From an uncultured Odoribacter sp. (GTDB lineage Bacteria; Bacteroidota; Bacteroidia; Bacteroidales; Marinifilaceae), in NCBI GenBank assembly GCA_905204385.1, contig CAJKZL010000019.1, forward strand, positions 1-15,062: a stretch of DNA of 15,062 bases. The letters are read 5' to 3'. Below the pieces are notes generated by a model, which saw only the letters and a list, made by a program, of their open reading frames with translations, made no database searches and was not told the DNA's origin. Shown here in pieces: positions 1 to 7,705 of the stretch. The translations under genes and the position numbers were made by a program. The first letter of the stretch is position 1. Every line of letters starts with the position of its first letter.

Positions 1-163
1 GAAACAATAGAAAAATAAACCAAATTCTTTCCAAGAACTCTTTCAGTTGTCCACGATCTGCCCCACAAGTAAAAACATCCCCTCTCAAAATCTTATATTT
101 GATTTCAGTCTCCCACAGGGACGCAAACAAATCGAGCGAACCCCATACTTTTGGATATCCCAT
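1..163 (-). CDS. Partial unrecognised ORF, runs off left edge
   Basis: A minus-strand reading frame starts at an ATG at 161-163 and stays open for 54 codons to the window edge, so its 3' end is not seen. The peptide begins MGYPKVWGSLDLF and contains a charged stretch followed by a hydrophobic end. I do not recognise a family. A purine-rich stretch, including an AAGAAG, lies just upstream of the ATG and could serve as ribosome binding site. It follows, with a 25 bp gap and on the same strand, another open frame (189-407) that lacks a start codon. The sequence reads like coding DNA, but the length seen is too short to be sure; it could be a genuine small gene, the start of a longer one, or a decayed fragment. 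Confidence 0.35.
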   Translation of the reverse strand, partial: MGYPKVWGSLDLFASLWETEIKYKILRGDVFTCGADRGQLKEFLERIWFIFLLF

Positions 164-188
164 AGCTTCTTATCCCTCTAAAACCTCC

Positions 189-407
189 TTACCCGAACCA
201 CAGTAACCAGTACTTATCTTTACGTTCGACCACATCCAAGAGAAGATAAATGGCTAAATGCCAATGCCTTAAATTTTTACCAGCTATCTTCTTAAATCGC
301 TTATCACCGAATCGTATGAAATCTCCCTGAAAGTTCCAGTAGTAGCCTGGCGAAGAAAGAAAAAATCGCAGTAAAAACTTTTTACCGCGATTTTCCTTAT
401 AAGACCT
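189..407 (-). pseudogene. Startless open frame, possible gene remnant
   Basis: This minus-strand frame is open for 72 codons and ends in TAA at 189-191. It has no ATG, and its only GTG or TTG codons lie near its end. The part after the terminator (below about 350) reads like protein: aromatic-rich segments such as PGYYWNFQGDFIRFGDKRF, then a helix-like stretch rich in H, L and W ending in LLWFG. Its upstream part coincides with the hairpin that ends the neighbouring yitT transcript, which argues against translation from further upstream. I read it as the 3' part of a gene whose start was lost, but chance is not excluded. I cannot name a family. Confidence 0.2.
352..394 (-). terminator. Rho-independent terminator after yitT
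   Basis: Positions 362-377 and 379-394 form a 16-bp inverted repeat (arms AAAATCGCAGTAAAAA and TTTTTACCGCGATTTT) with a single C/A mismatch on the plus strand that becomes a G-U wobble in the minus-strand RNA. On the minus strand the stem is followed by a U-rich run (TTTTTTCTTTC). It lies about 65 bp downstream of the yitT stop and is best read as the end of the glnS-yitT transcript. The opposite strand also carries a short T run, so it may work both ways. Confidence 0.8.
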
Positions 408-458
408 TTACAAAAGGCTTAGGCCTTCCTTTCAAAATATTTCCAGCATGGAACCCGA

Positions 459-1337
459 CTATTTCACACCTTTAATTTCCTCAAACCCTTTACCAAAGAC
501 TCCCATCACTGTATTCATCGTCATAAAAACATTAGGATCCACTTGCTTGGCAATCCTCAGAACATCCACCGCCTCATTTTTCCGGACCACCACAATCAGC
601 ATTTTCTTAGCTTGACCACTATACCAGCCTTTACAATCCACGACCGAAACTCCATGATTCACTTCCTGCGTTATCCTTTCCGCCACCTGATCGAATTTCT
701 CGGTAAATATGAACAACTGAGCGGATTGTTTTTTACCGGTAAGCACAAAATCTACGGTAAAAGACACCACCCCCATCATGACATAGCCATACATCAATCC
801 CTCGATATTGAAATTAATGAATAAACTACAGGCAATGATCCCACAATCGCTATACATGATCATCTTTCCGGGACTGACATTTTTATATTTGGTAACGATC
901 ATAGCCACAATGTCCGTACCTCCCGTACTTCCTCCTTCCGATAGTGCTATAGCAATTCCTATGCCGGTCAGCATACCGGCAATAATAGAACTCATAAACT
1001 TATCGCTGACGAAAGCCTCAGGAATCAAAGGCTGTAAGACACTCAAGAAAGTACTTCCTACGATGATAGCAAACACGGTCTTTATTCCAAACTTAGGTCC
1101 TAACACCTTCAAAGCGATCCCTACAAGTAAAATATTGATCAAACCGTAGCCTATACCCACCGGAATCGCTTTATCCGTCAGATAATAAATAATGGTACTC
1201 AAGCCGGTAGCCCCACCTCCTACGATTTTATGAGGAACCAGGAAACCCAGTGCAGCGATGGCATAAATCAACATGCCGAGAGCAATCAGTAAATACGACC
1301 TGATCTCTTGTTTTACGTTTTTAGTTTTCATAAACAT
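459..1337 (-). CDS. YitT family membrane protein (DUF2179)
   Basis: This 292-residue integral membrane protein belongs to the YitT/DUF2179 family, whose transport or sensing role is not established. The N-terminal two thirds (about 15-200) contains several hydrophobic segments and the family's glycine-rich motif SEGGSTGGTDI at 133-143. The C-terminal part (about 205-290) is a soluble DUF2179-type alpha/beta domain, with VSVVDCKGWYSG near 230-241. Length is normal for the family. Two ATGs lie at the start (1337 and 1331); neither has a strong ribosome binding site, so the first is a convention. The gene begins 6 bp after the glnS stop on the same strand and is presumably cotranscribed with it. 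It ends 65 bp before a strong terminator. Confidence 0.9.
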   Translation of the reverse strand: MFMKTKNVKQEIRSYLLIALGMLIYAIAALGFLVPHKIVGGGATGLSTIIYYLTDKAIPVGIGYGLINILLVGIALKVLGPKFGIKTVFAIIVGSTFLSVLQPLIPEAFVSDKFMSSIIAGMLTGIGIAIALSEGGSTGGTDIVAMIVTKYKNVSPGKMIMYSDCGIIACSLFINFNIEGLMYGYVMMGVVSFTVDFVLTGKKQSAQLFIFTEKFDQVAERITQEVNHGVSVVDCKGWYSGQAKKMLIVVVRKNEAVDVLRIAKQVDPNVFMTMNTVMGVFGKGFEEIKGVK

Positions 1338-1343
1338 CCGGTT

Positions 1344-3056
1344 TTATGCTTTCTGAGCTTTGGCCCAGTTGTCTTTCAACCCAACTGTTTTATTAAAAAC
1401 CAATTGTCCTTCGCGGGCATCCGCATCCACGCAAAAATACCCCAACCGTTGGAATTGGAAACGGTCGCCGGGTTTTGCAGTTTTAAGCCCCGACTCTAAT
1501 TTACAACCTGTCAATACTTTCAAGGAATTTTCGTTTATAAAATCCTTAAAATCGATATCTTTATGGCCGGCAGGATCTTCATCTTTAAACAGACGGTCAT
1601 ATAGCCGGACTTCAGCTTCAATAGCATCCACCGCAGACACCCAGTGTAAAGTGCCTTTTACTTTACGGTTGCTGGCTTCGCTACCGCTACCACTTCTGGA
1701 CTCAGGGTCATAAGTACAATGTATCACTTTGATATTCCCGCTTTCATCTTTTTCGACATCCGTGCATCGAATGATGTAAGCTCCTTTCAAGCGCACCTCC
1801 TGCCCGGGAGCCAAGCGGAAAAATTTCTTGGGAGCCACTTCCATAAAATCTTCCTGTTCAATATACAATTCCCCGGAAAAAGCAACTTGACGGCTACCAG
1901 CCTCTGGATCTTCCGGATTGTTTTCAATCTCCACAAATTCTGTTTTTCCCACAGGATAATTATCAAGTACCACTTTGACCGGATTGAGTACGGCCATTAC
2001 GCGAGGAGCGGTCTTATTCAAATGTTCGCGGACACAATATTCCAACAGAGCCATATCGACCACGATTTCCCGGCGGGCAACCCCGACCTTTTCGGCAAAC
2101 ATACGGATCGATTCGGGAGTATATCCTCTGCGGCGCAATCCGCAAATGGTGGGCATGCGGGGATCATCCCAGCCGGCGACATATTTTTTCTGCACCAATT
2201 CCAGTAAGCGGCGCTTACTCATCACCGTATAATTCAGATTCCGGCGGGCGAATTCAATTTGCCGGGGACGATATTCGGTCGTCGTCAACTGATCCAGAAA
2301 CCAGTTATACAGCGGACGATGAATCTCGAATTCAAGCGTACAGATGGAATGAGTGATGCCTTCCAGATAATCGCTTTGCCCATGCGTGAAATCATACATC
2401 GGATAAATACACCATTGGTCACCGGTACGGTGGTGGCTGCAATATAGGATGCGGTACATAATCGGGTCCCGCATCAGCATATTCGGAGCAGCCATATCGA
2501 TTTTAGCCCTCAGCACCCGGCTACCTTCCGGAAATTCCCCTTGTTTCATCCTGCGGAACAAATCGAGGTTTTCTTCCACCGAACGTCCCCGGTAAGGACT
2601 GTCTACGCCAGGCTCGGTAATGGTCTTTCTTCCCGCACTGATTTCCTCTGCAGACTGGTCATCCACATAAGCTTTTCCTTCCATTATCATTTGTTCGGCC
2701 CAATCATACAGTTGCTGAAAATAATCGGAAGCATAACGTACCGGGCCATCCCACTGGAATCCCAGCCATTTGATATCTTCCTGGATAGCATCCGTAAACT
2801 CGACATCTTCCTTGGAAGGATTGGTATCGTCAAAACGCAGGTTACAAGCCCCATTATATTTTTTAGCCAGTCCGAAATTCAGACATATGGAAGTAGCATG
2901 CCCTATATGCAGATATCCATTGGGCTCAGGCGGGAAACGGGTGTGCACTTTACCTCCGTTTTTCCCAGCAGCCAACTCTTCTTCAATGATCTGCTCTATA
3001 AAATTCAAGGATTTACCCTCTTCTTCCGGTTCCGACAAACAATGATTTTTATCCAT
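1344..3056 (-). CDS. glnS: Glutaminyl-tRNA synthetase
   Basis: This 570-residue cytoplasmic enzyme charges tRNA-Gln with glutamine using ATP, as a class I synthetase. The HIGH signature sits at 50-53 within [12 protein letters not shown], and the KMSKS-type loop reads VMSKRR at about 278-283. The active-site region [20 protein letters not shown] (about 218-237) matches GlnRS rather than bacterial GluRS, as do the two-part beta-barrel anticodon-binding domains that fill the C-terminal 230 residues. Length is close to that of E. coli GlnRS. The start at 3056 leaves a short acidic N-terminal extension before the conserved [10 protein letters not shown] helix. A -7 promoter element (TACTTTTG) lies at 3098-3105 on the minus strand. 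yitT follows 6 bp downstream. The presence of GlnRS implies direct glutaminylation in this organism. Confidence 0.98.
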   Translation of the reverse strand: MDKNHCLSEPEEEGKSLNFIEQIIEEELAAGKNGGKVHTRFPPEPNGYLHIGHATSICLNFGLAKKYNGACNLRFDDTNPSKEDVEFTDAIQEDIKWLGFQWDGPVRYASDYFQQLYDWAEQMIMEGKAYVDDQSAEEISAGRKTITEPGVDSPYRGRSVEENLDLFRRMKQGEFPEGSRVLRAKIDMAAPNMLMRDPIMYRILYCSHHRTGDQWCIYPMYDFTHGQSDYLEGITHSICTLEFEIHRPLYNWFLDQLTTTEYRPRQIEFARRNLNYTVMSKRRLLELVQKKYVAGWDDPRMPTICGLRRRGYTPESIRMFAEKVGVARREIVVDMALLEYCVREHLNKTAPRVMAVLNPVKVVLDNYPVGKTEFVEIENNPEDPEAGSRQVAFSGELYIEQEDFMEVAPKKFFRLAPGQEVRLKGAYIIRCTDVEKDESGNIKVIHCTYDPESRSGSGSEASNRKVKGTLHWVSAVDAIEAEVRLYDRLFKDEDPAGHKDIDFKDFINENSLKVLTGCKLESGLKTAKPGDRFQFQRLGYFCVDADAREGQLVFNKTVGLKDNWAKAQKA

Positions 3057-3097
3057 AATGTGATATAGTAAATTTATTTACACTATTTTCCAAGGGA

Positions 3098-3105
3098 CAA
3101 AAGTA
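3098..3105 (-). promoter_or_regulatory. Probable glnS promoter (-7 element)
   Basis: On the minus strand this reads TACTTTTG, an exact match to the Bacteroidetes sigma-70 -7 consensus TAnnTTTG. A CTTTT-like sequence 19 bp upstream could be a weak -33 box. The expected transcript would carry a leader of roughly 35 nt before the glnS ATG. Within that leader is a small inverted repeat, GTAAAT-TT-ATTTAC, at 3068-3081. Confidence 0.55.
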
Positions 3106-3135
3106 AGTAATTTATGAGAGTTTTAAAAGTTTACG

Positions 3136-3143
3136 TATATTTG
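3136..3143 (+). promoter_or_regulatory. Probable porin promoter (-7 element)
   Basis: TATATTTG matches the Bacteroidetes -7 consensus TAnnTTTG exactly. A near-consensus -33 (TTTA at about 3111-3114) lies 21 bp upstream. Only 5 bp separate the element from the porin ATG, so transcription should start at or within a few bases of the start codon. The promoter is divergent from that of glnS, with both packed into 92 bp. Confidence 0.55.
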
Positions 3144-3148
3144 CAGCT

Positions 3149-5119
3149 ATGAAAAAAATCGCCTGCATAATAATATTTGCTGCATTTCACCTTATCAGCT
3201 TGGCTCAGACCGAGTTTGACAATTACAACTATGACAATCAAGAAGGAGATATGCAAGAAAATGAACACGAACGTGATTCAATTCCGGAATCCAACGTACC
3301 CCATTTCCGCCATACCTGGAAATGGATGCATAAGGGAGTGTATCCTCTGGAATTCCCGGTCGATACCTTGTTGGACGGGATACAGAATTATAATTATATC
3401 TTCCAAAAAAGCATTTCCAATACCTTTCTCGGCAATTTCCCCTCTCCTTATGAAGCGAACATTTTCATAGACCGGGCAACAGTACAGGATTTCTATCCTT
3501 TAACCTCCATCCGGGCTTTCCTTTTTAAGCCCGAAGATGCATTGGAGTTTAATACCACTACACCCTTTACACGTTTAAAATATTTCACCGGAGGAGGAAA
3601 GGGCAAGGCTGAAAACTTACTGGATGTCTGGCATGTGCAAAATATCCGTCCCTGGTGGAGTGCAGGCATCCGCTACAACCTGATCTCCAGCGACGGACGA
3701 TACATGAATCAAAAATCCAAAGCCTATAATTTTTCAGTATTCTCCAGTTATGAAAAAGAAAGGGTGGTACTCTCCTTCTTTCTGAATCAGAACAACGGCC
3801 ATTTCCAGGAAAACGGCGGCGTAGCCGACCGCACCTATGTGACCGACTCCACCGAGAAAGCCGAAAACATACCGGTATCTTTAAGCGATGTGAGAAACAG
3901 TTACCGCAATACCAATTTCAATTTTCAGGCCCAATACAACATAGGAAAAGCCAAAGAAGTAGTACATGCCGACGACACCCTCAACGCCTATCCTGCCAAA
4001 GCAGTGTTCAATTTCCGTGCCGAAGGCAATGAACATTGGTTTAAGGAAGAGGCTATGAATTTGCAATATTATCCACATACCTATATCGATAGCAGCAGAA
4101 CATACGATCATGTTCAGAATAAAATTCTGGATTTTTCCGGAAAATTTGTCGTAAACGAACACCCCAAATACAAATATCTGCCCGGAATCTATGTGGGATT
4201 GGATTATAAACATGAACATTATTTTCAACGAACGGCATATGATTCCATCAGCCGTACAGAAAGTTATGCCGGCACCAACTATACAGGCACTTACCTGACC
4301 GCAGGTTTATTCAACATCGACACCACTTCTCTGCTAAACTACGACGTCTCCGGCCGGTTGGGCGTATTAGGGCATTACGCAGGCAACTTTAAAGTCGATG
4401 GATTTATCAGCCAGGCTTTAAATAAAAACAGAAACAGCCTGTTGCGTGCCGATGCCAGTATCGAGTTGAAAAGTGTGAATCCCTTTTTCGACCGTTATGT
4501 CGGCAATCACGATATTTGGGAAAACGACTTTAAACCCATCAAGACCATTGAAATCAAAGGGAAGTACATCAATACCCGTTTAAGAACCGAACTAGGGGTC
4601 GGCTTTACCAATATTTATAGCTATGTTTATTTCGACACGGCAGCTATGCCTCAGCAAACCAGTAAGGCTTTAATCATTTTGACTGCCTGGGCAAAGGAAA
4701 ACTTCAGGGCCGGTAATTTTTATTTTGACCAAAACGTATATTTTCAGAAAAGCACCCAGGAGGAAATTTTATCTTTGCCGGCTCTTTCCGTCTACTCGCA
4801 TAATTATTATCAAAACTACCTATTCAAAAAAGCGCTGTTATTGCAGTTAGGCATCGACGTATTTTACAATACCAAATTCTATTCGGACAATTATATGCCC
4901 TCTATTATGCAGTTTTACAATCAGCGGGAGCATAAAACCGGCAATTACCCGAAAGTAGACGTCTTTCTGGCCTTTAAAATCAAGCGGGCGCATCTGTTCG
5001 TCAAATACGAGCACGTCAATTATCACCTGAAGAATCATGGCAATTTCTTCAGCGCAGCAGACTATCCTATCAATCCCGGTATGCTCAAATTCGGCTTACA
5101 ATGGGACTTCTTCGATTAA
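3149..5119 (+). CDS. Putative outer-membrane porin (Porin_10-like)
   Basis: This is a 656-residue outer-membrane beta-barrel protein. Residues 1-19 form a signal peptide (MKKIACIIIFAAFHLISLA), probably cut before Q20. The body alternates short aromatic-flanked strands typical of a large barrel (for example FSVFSSYEKERVVLSFFLNQ and LFVKYEHVNYHLKN) and ends GLQWDFFD, with the aromatic C-terminal strand expected for BAM-dependent insertion. The overall pattern (RTW-like segment near 50, GNFPSPYEANIFIDR near 97-111, LKYFTGGGKGKAENL near 143-157) resembles the Bacteroidetes 'putative porin' family Porin_10. Substrate unknown; general diffusion of small solutes is the usual assumption. The start is fixed by the signal peptide although the promoter element lies only 5 bp upstream. 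The next gene on the same strand begins 81 bp later with its own promoter-like element. Confidence 0.85.
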   Translation: MKKIACIIIFAAFHLISLAQTEFDNYNYDNQEGDMQENEHERDSIPESNVPHFRHTWKWMHKGVYPLEFPVDTLLDGIQNYNYIFQKSISNTFLGNFPSPYEANIFIDRATVQDFYPLTSIRAFLFKPEDALEFNTTTPFTRLKYFTGGGKGKAENLLDVWHVQNIRPWWSAGIRYNLISSDGRYMNQKSKAYNFSVFSSYEKERVVLSFFLNQNNGHFQENGGVADRTYVTDSTEKAENIPVSLSDVRNSYRNTNFNFQAQYNIGKAKEVVHADDTLNAYPAKAVFNFRAEGNEHWFKEEAMNLQYYPHTYIDSSRTYDHVQNKILDFSGKFVVNEHPKYKYLPGIYVGLDYKHEHYFQRTAYDSISRTESYAGTNYTGTYLTAGLFNIDTTSLLNYDVSGRLGVLGHYAGNFKVDGFISQALNKNRNSLLRADASIELKSVNPFFDRYVGNHDIWENDFKPIKTIEIKGKYINTRLRTELGVGFTNIYSYVYFDTAAMPQQTSKALIILTAWAKENFRAGNFYFDQNVYFQKSTQEEILSLPALSVYSHNYYQNYLFKKALLLQLGIDVFYNTKFYSDNYMPSIMQFYNQREHKTGNYPKVDVFLAFKIKRAHLFVKYEHVNYHLKNHGNFFSAADYPINPGMLKFGLQWDFFD

Positions 5120-5188
5120 AATAAAAAGCTATCGGCAGGAATAAAAGAAAATGAAAGGCAAGGAGCTATAAAAATCACGAATTTTTAT

Positions 5189-5196
5189 TATCTTTA
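5189..5196 (+). promoter_or_regulatory. Possible promoter of the MltF-like gene (-7 element)
   Basis: TATCTTTA differs by one base from the TAnnTTTG -7 consensus and ends 4 bp before the ATG at 5201. No convincing -33 box is visible. If used, the transcript would begin at the start codon. The alternative is readthrough from the porin promoter, since no clear terminator is seen at 5120-5188. Confidence 0.35.
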
Positions 5197-5200
5197 CCCT

Positions 5201-6586
5201 ATGACAATCTCAAAAATTGCCGTATGCATGGGTATGCTTCTCTGTTTTGCCTGCCATTCAGACGAAGAGCATAAACCGGAATTCAGCTTTCCGGACTGTT
5301 CTTATCTGGAAAAAATTCTGGAACGCGGTAATCTGAATATCTCCACCTTTTACAATACCACCGACTACTATGTTTATCAAGGAATCACCCGCGGATTTCA
5401 TTACGATCTGGCTCAGGACTTTGCCGACTATTTGGGAGTGAAACTGCAGACCATCGAAGTAAATAACGATATAGACACCGCCATCCAGCGTCTCCACGAA
5501 GGGAAATACGATTTATTGGCCATCAGCCTCACCCAAACTCCAGAGCGGCGTACCCAACTTCAGTTCAGCCAACCTTTTTTCCATACCGGAGAAGTATTGA
5601 TTCAGAACAGAAAAAATACACCGATCCGCAACATGGCAGAATTGGACGGTAAAGAGGTCTTCATCATGAAAAGCGCATCATCCTATAAAAAAGTATTGCA
5701 AGAAATTCAGGATTCCTTAAATATACACATCTACATTACCGAAACGGATGCCTATTCTACAGAAGACCTGATGCATCAGGTGGAATCAGGAGAAATCAAC
5801 TTCACTGTCATAGACGAAAACGTCGCCAAAGCTTCGGGCTTTTCGATGAGAAACATCGACTACTCGCTCAAACTCAGGGACGATATATCCATCTCCTGGG
5901 CCACCCATCCCAAAGCCGATCTATTGACCGACGAGCTGAACAACTGGCTTGCCGTCATTAGGAAAAACGGTAAATTGAACTATCTGTACAAGCGTTACTT
6001 CAACAACAGCCAATCGGTGCCTCATCACACTTCTAAATATGCCTTGCTCAAAAAAGGTATCATATCGCCTTTCGACGACCTATTAAAAAAAGAAAGCCGG
6101 CGAATACGCTGGGACTGGCGCTTACTAGCCGCATTGGTTTTCTCAGAATCCCAGTTTGATCCCGAAGCAGAATCGGCCATGGGAGCATACGGGCTGATGC
6201 AAATCATCCCCGAAACAGCCGAACATTTTCACGTTTATGACTATTTTCAACCCGACAGCAATGTCTATGCCGGAGTGTCGTATCTCCAATACCTGGATAA
6301 ATACCTTTCTTCCCATGTCCAGGACTCCACCGAAAGAGTCAAATTCGTATTAGCTTCCTACAATGCCGGCCCCGGACACATCCTCGACGCCATGCGCCTG
6401 GCAGAAAAGTATGGTAAAAATCCCCACATTTGGGACGATAACGTGGATTATTACCTTCTCCACAAAAATGAGTCCCGATACTATCAGGATCCGCTGGCCA
6501 AAAATGGTTATTGCAATGGTCCGCAAACTTATCACTATGTCTCAAGGGTGCTGGAAAACTATAAGAATTATAAGAACATCAAATAA
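5201..6586 (+). CDS. mltF: MltF-like lytic transglycosylase, probable lipoprotein
   Basis: This 461-residue two-domain protein should cleave peptidoglycan glycan strands in the periplasm, leaving 1,6-anhydro-MurNAc ends. Residues 1-18 look like a lipoprotein signal ending at C18, though the lipobox (CFAC) is atypical, with C rather than L at -3. Residues about 35-270 form a family 3 solute-binding-protein domain (FHYDLAQDFADYLGV, YDLLAISLTQTPERR), as in E. coli MltF. Residues about 290-455 form the SLT catalytic domain, with the catalytic glutamate E316 in FSESQFDP, the GAYGLMQIIPET motif at 328-339 and ASYNAGPGH at 385-393. Domain order and length fit MltF. It follows the porin by 81 bp; the pairing is consistent with envelope maintenance, but linkage is only by proximity. 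Confidence 0.93.
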   Translation: MTISKIAVCMGMLLCFACHSDEEHKPEFSFPDCSYLEKILERGNLNISTFYNTTDYYVYQGITRGFHYDLAQDFADYLGVKLQTIEVNNDIDTAIQRLHEGKYDLLAISLTQTPERRTQLQFSQPFFHTGEVLIQNRKNTPIRNMAELDGKEVFIMKSASSYKKVLQEIQDSLNIHIYITETDAYSTEDLMHQVESGEINFTVIDENVAKASGFSMRNIDYSLKLRDDISISWATHPKADLLTDELNNWLAVIRKNGKLNYLYKRYFNNSQSVPHHTSKYALLKKGIISPFDDLLKKESRRIRWDWRLLAALVFSESQFDPEAESAMGAYGLMQIIPETAEHFHVYDYFQPDSNVYAGVSYLQYLDKYLSSHVQDSTERVKFVLASYNAGPGHILDAMRLAEKYGKNPHIWDDNVDYYLLHKNESRYYQDPLAKNGYCNGPQTYHYVSRVLENYKNYKNIK

Positions 6587-6620
6587 TCTGAGAAAAGGGG
6601 AAAAATCAGTTTTACGAATA

Positions 6621-6651
6621 TTGATTTGATTATTTATTTTTCATATCTTCG
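6621..6651 (+). promoter_or_regulatory. Probable promoter of the 248-residue gene
   Basis: TATCTTCG at 6644-6651 is one mismatch from the -7 consensus TAnnTTTG, and TTG at 6621-6623 lies 20 bp upstream where the -33 box is expected. This predicts a leader of about 30 nt before the ATG at 6690, in contrast to the two upstream genes. Confidence 0.45.
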
Positions 6652-6689
6652 CAGCTGCAATTATTAACTTTTATTCAAAATATAAATTC

Positions 6690-7436
6690 ATGCCTTACAG
6701 AAGATTGCCTAATACAGACGCAGCGAGGATCAGGGCTTTAAAGGCAGCTTTGAAGAAAGGTCAGACTCTGGAGCTGGATTCAATAGCCTATCCTTTGGCT
6801 TTAAAGCAAAAAATAGAATTTTTCCTCCCTAAATTCGAAATAGCCATCACCAATTCCAAACTGGCCAAAGAGCAACAGTTCGGAAATAGTCAGAAATTCT
6901 CCGAACATACCAAAAAAGCCAGATTATATATTTCTCATTTCATCCAGGTTTTAAATTTCTGTATTGCCCGGGGAGAATTGAAGCCCAGCGCCAGAAGATA
7001 TTATGGATTGGCAGAAAATAGTTCTAAAGTACCCCCACTGTTAACCGAACAGGACTTATTACATTGGGGAGAAAAAATCATAGCCGGAGAACAAAACAGG
7101 ATCAGCAGCGGGGGAGGCAATCCCATTTATTGCCCCTCTATCGCTTTAGTGAAAGTGAACTATGAGAATTTCAAGGAAAATTACACTCGTCAAAAACAAT
7201 TCCAAAACAATTCGGCCCGGGAAAGCGGTAATGTTGCGCAATACCGCGACAATGCCGATGCTCTGATCCTTGATGTCTGGAACGAAGTCGAACATTTCTA
7301 CGAAGGGATCAGGGACGAGGAGGAAAGAAGGTATAAATGTGAAGAATACGGACTTATCTATGTCTTCCGCCGGGGCGAAAAAGAAAAAATAAGACGTCAA
7401 AAAGAGGCTGAAAAAATAACACTGAAATTATTTTAA
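6690..7436 (+). CDS. Hypothetical protein, 248 residues
   Basis: I do not recognise a characterised family, though the opening MPYRRLPNTDAARIRALK has the look of a protein conserved in Bacteroidales. It has no signal peptide or membrane segment and is predicted to be cytoplasmic. The N-terminal half is basic and helical (KKARLYISHFIQVLNFCIARGEL at about 73-95). A glycine-rich loop (SSGGGNPIYCPS, about 139-150) follows, then an acidic helix (ADALILDVWNEVEHFYEG, about 190-207). The end is a strongly charged segment rich in E, K and R (about 208-245). It has its own promoter-like sequence. The last 12 codons overlap a hairpin that probably terminates the convergent feo operon. No function can be assigned from sequence alone. 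Confidence 0.8.
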   Translation: MPYRRLPNTDAARIRALKAALKKGQTLELDSIAYPLALKQKIEFFLPKFEIAITNSKLAKEQQFGNSQKFSEHTKKARLYISHFIQVLNFCIARGELKPSARRYYGLAENSSKVPPLLTEQDLLHWGEKIIAGEQNRISSGGGNPIYCPSIALVKVNYENFKENYTRQKQFQNNSARESGNVAQYRDNADALILDVWNEVEHFYEGIRDEEERRYKCEEYGLIYVFRRGEKEKIRRQKEAEKITLKLF

Positions 7437-7447
7437 TTCAGCCTCTT
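7397..7447 (-). terminator. Terminator of the feo operon, overlapping the convergent gene
   Basis: A perfect 11-bp inverted repeat, AAGAGGCTGAA at 7402-7412 and TTCAGCCTCTT at 7437-7447, can extend by an A-run/T-run pairing inside the loop. Read on the minus strand the second arm is followed by TTTTTGA, a short U tract, about 45 bp beyond the stop of the small Feo protein gene. On the plus strand no T run follows, so its main use is probably for the minus-strand operon. Most of the hairpin lies inside the 3' end of the plus-strand gene. Confidence 0.6.
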
Positions 7448-7490
7448 CCCGGTTTCCGGACGATTGCTTGTTTGGTTTCCTGCGTAAAAG

Positions 7491-7679
7491 CTAAGAACAG
7501 CAGGACGAAGATTCCGCTTTTTTCTTCACTTTCATTTTTTCACATCCGTCTTTCAGCGGACAGGCATTACAAGCCTGATTATCCTTGTTTTTCCTTAATG
7601 CCCTGATCTTACGATAGCCGTAACGGGCGGCTCCAGCTACAGCGAGAGCGATGATAACATATACCGAAATCTCTTGCAT
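7491..7679 (-). CDS. FeoB-associated Cys-rich membrane protein
   Basis: This 62-residue protein has one N-terminal membrane helix (about 4-19, ISVYVIIALAVAGAAR), a basic stretch, then a cysteine cluster C37-x2-C40-P-L-K-D-G-C46 and a C-terminal Cys-Cys pair (60, 61). That is the pattern of the FeoB-associated Cys-rich membrane proteins found after feoB in many Bacteroidetes and Firmicutes; a role in handling Fe(II) or regulating FeoB at the inner membrane is proposed but unproven. The ATG at 7679 gives the usual MQEI-type N-terminus; an ATG two codons earlier (7685) is also possible. Both sit just after a purine-rich AAGGGAAAGGGAA. The gene starts 26 bp after the feoB stop. A longer in-frame start would overlap feoB and is not credible. 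Confidence 0.88.
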   Translation of the reverse strand: MQEISVYVIIALAVAGAARYGYRKIRALRKNKDNQACNACPLKDGCEKMKVKKKAESSSCCS

Positions 7680-7705
7680 GCCCATTTCCCTTTCCCTTAA
7701 AATCA

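Noticed and set aside
1..458. tRNA, small RNA or mobile-element end in the left region
   Set aside because: No cloverleaf, terminal inverted repeat or transposase motif could be found by eye; only the yitT terminator is well supported.
2541..3068. A 175-codon plus-strand open frame opposite glnS
   Set aside because: It lies wholly antisense to a highly conserved gene, and its translation has no domain-like features.
5120..5188. Possible terminator or repeat between the porin and the MltF-like gene
   Set aside because: Only a pair of short AGCTAT direct repeats and a weak AT-rich inverted repeat (AAAAAT / ATTTTT) are visible; no GC stem with a U run.
6587..6620. Possible terminator after the MltF-like gene
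   Set aside because: Only a 4-bp CTGA/TCAG pairing is present, too weak to support a call.
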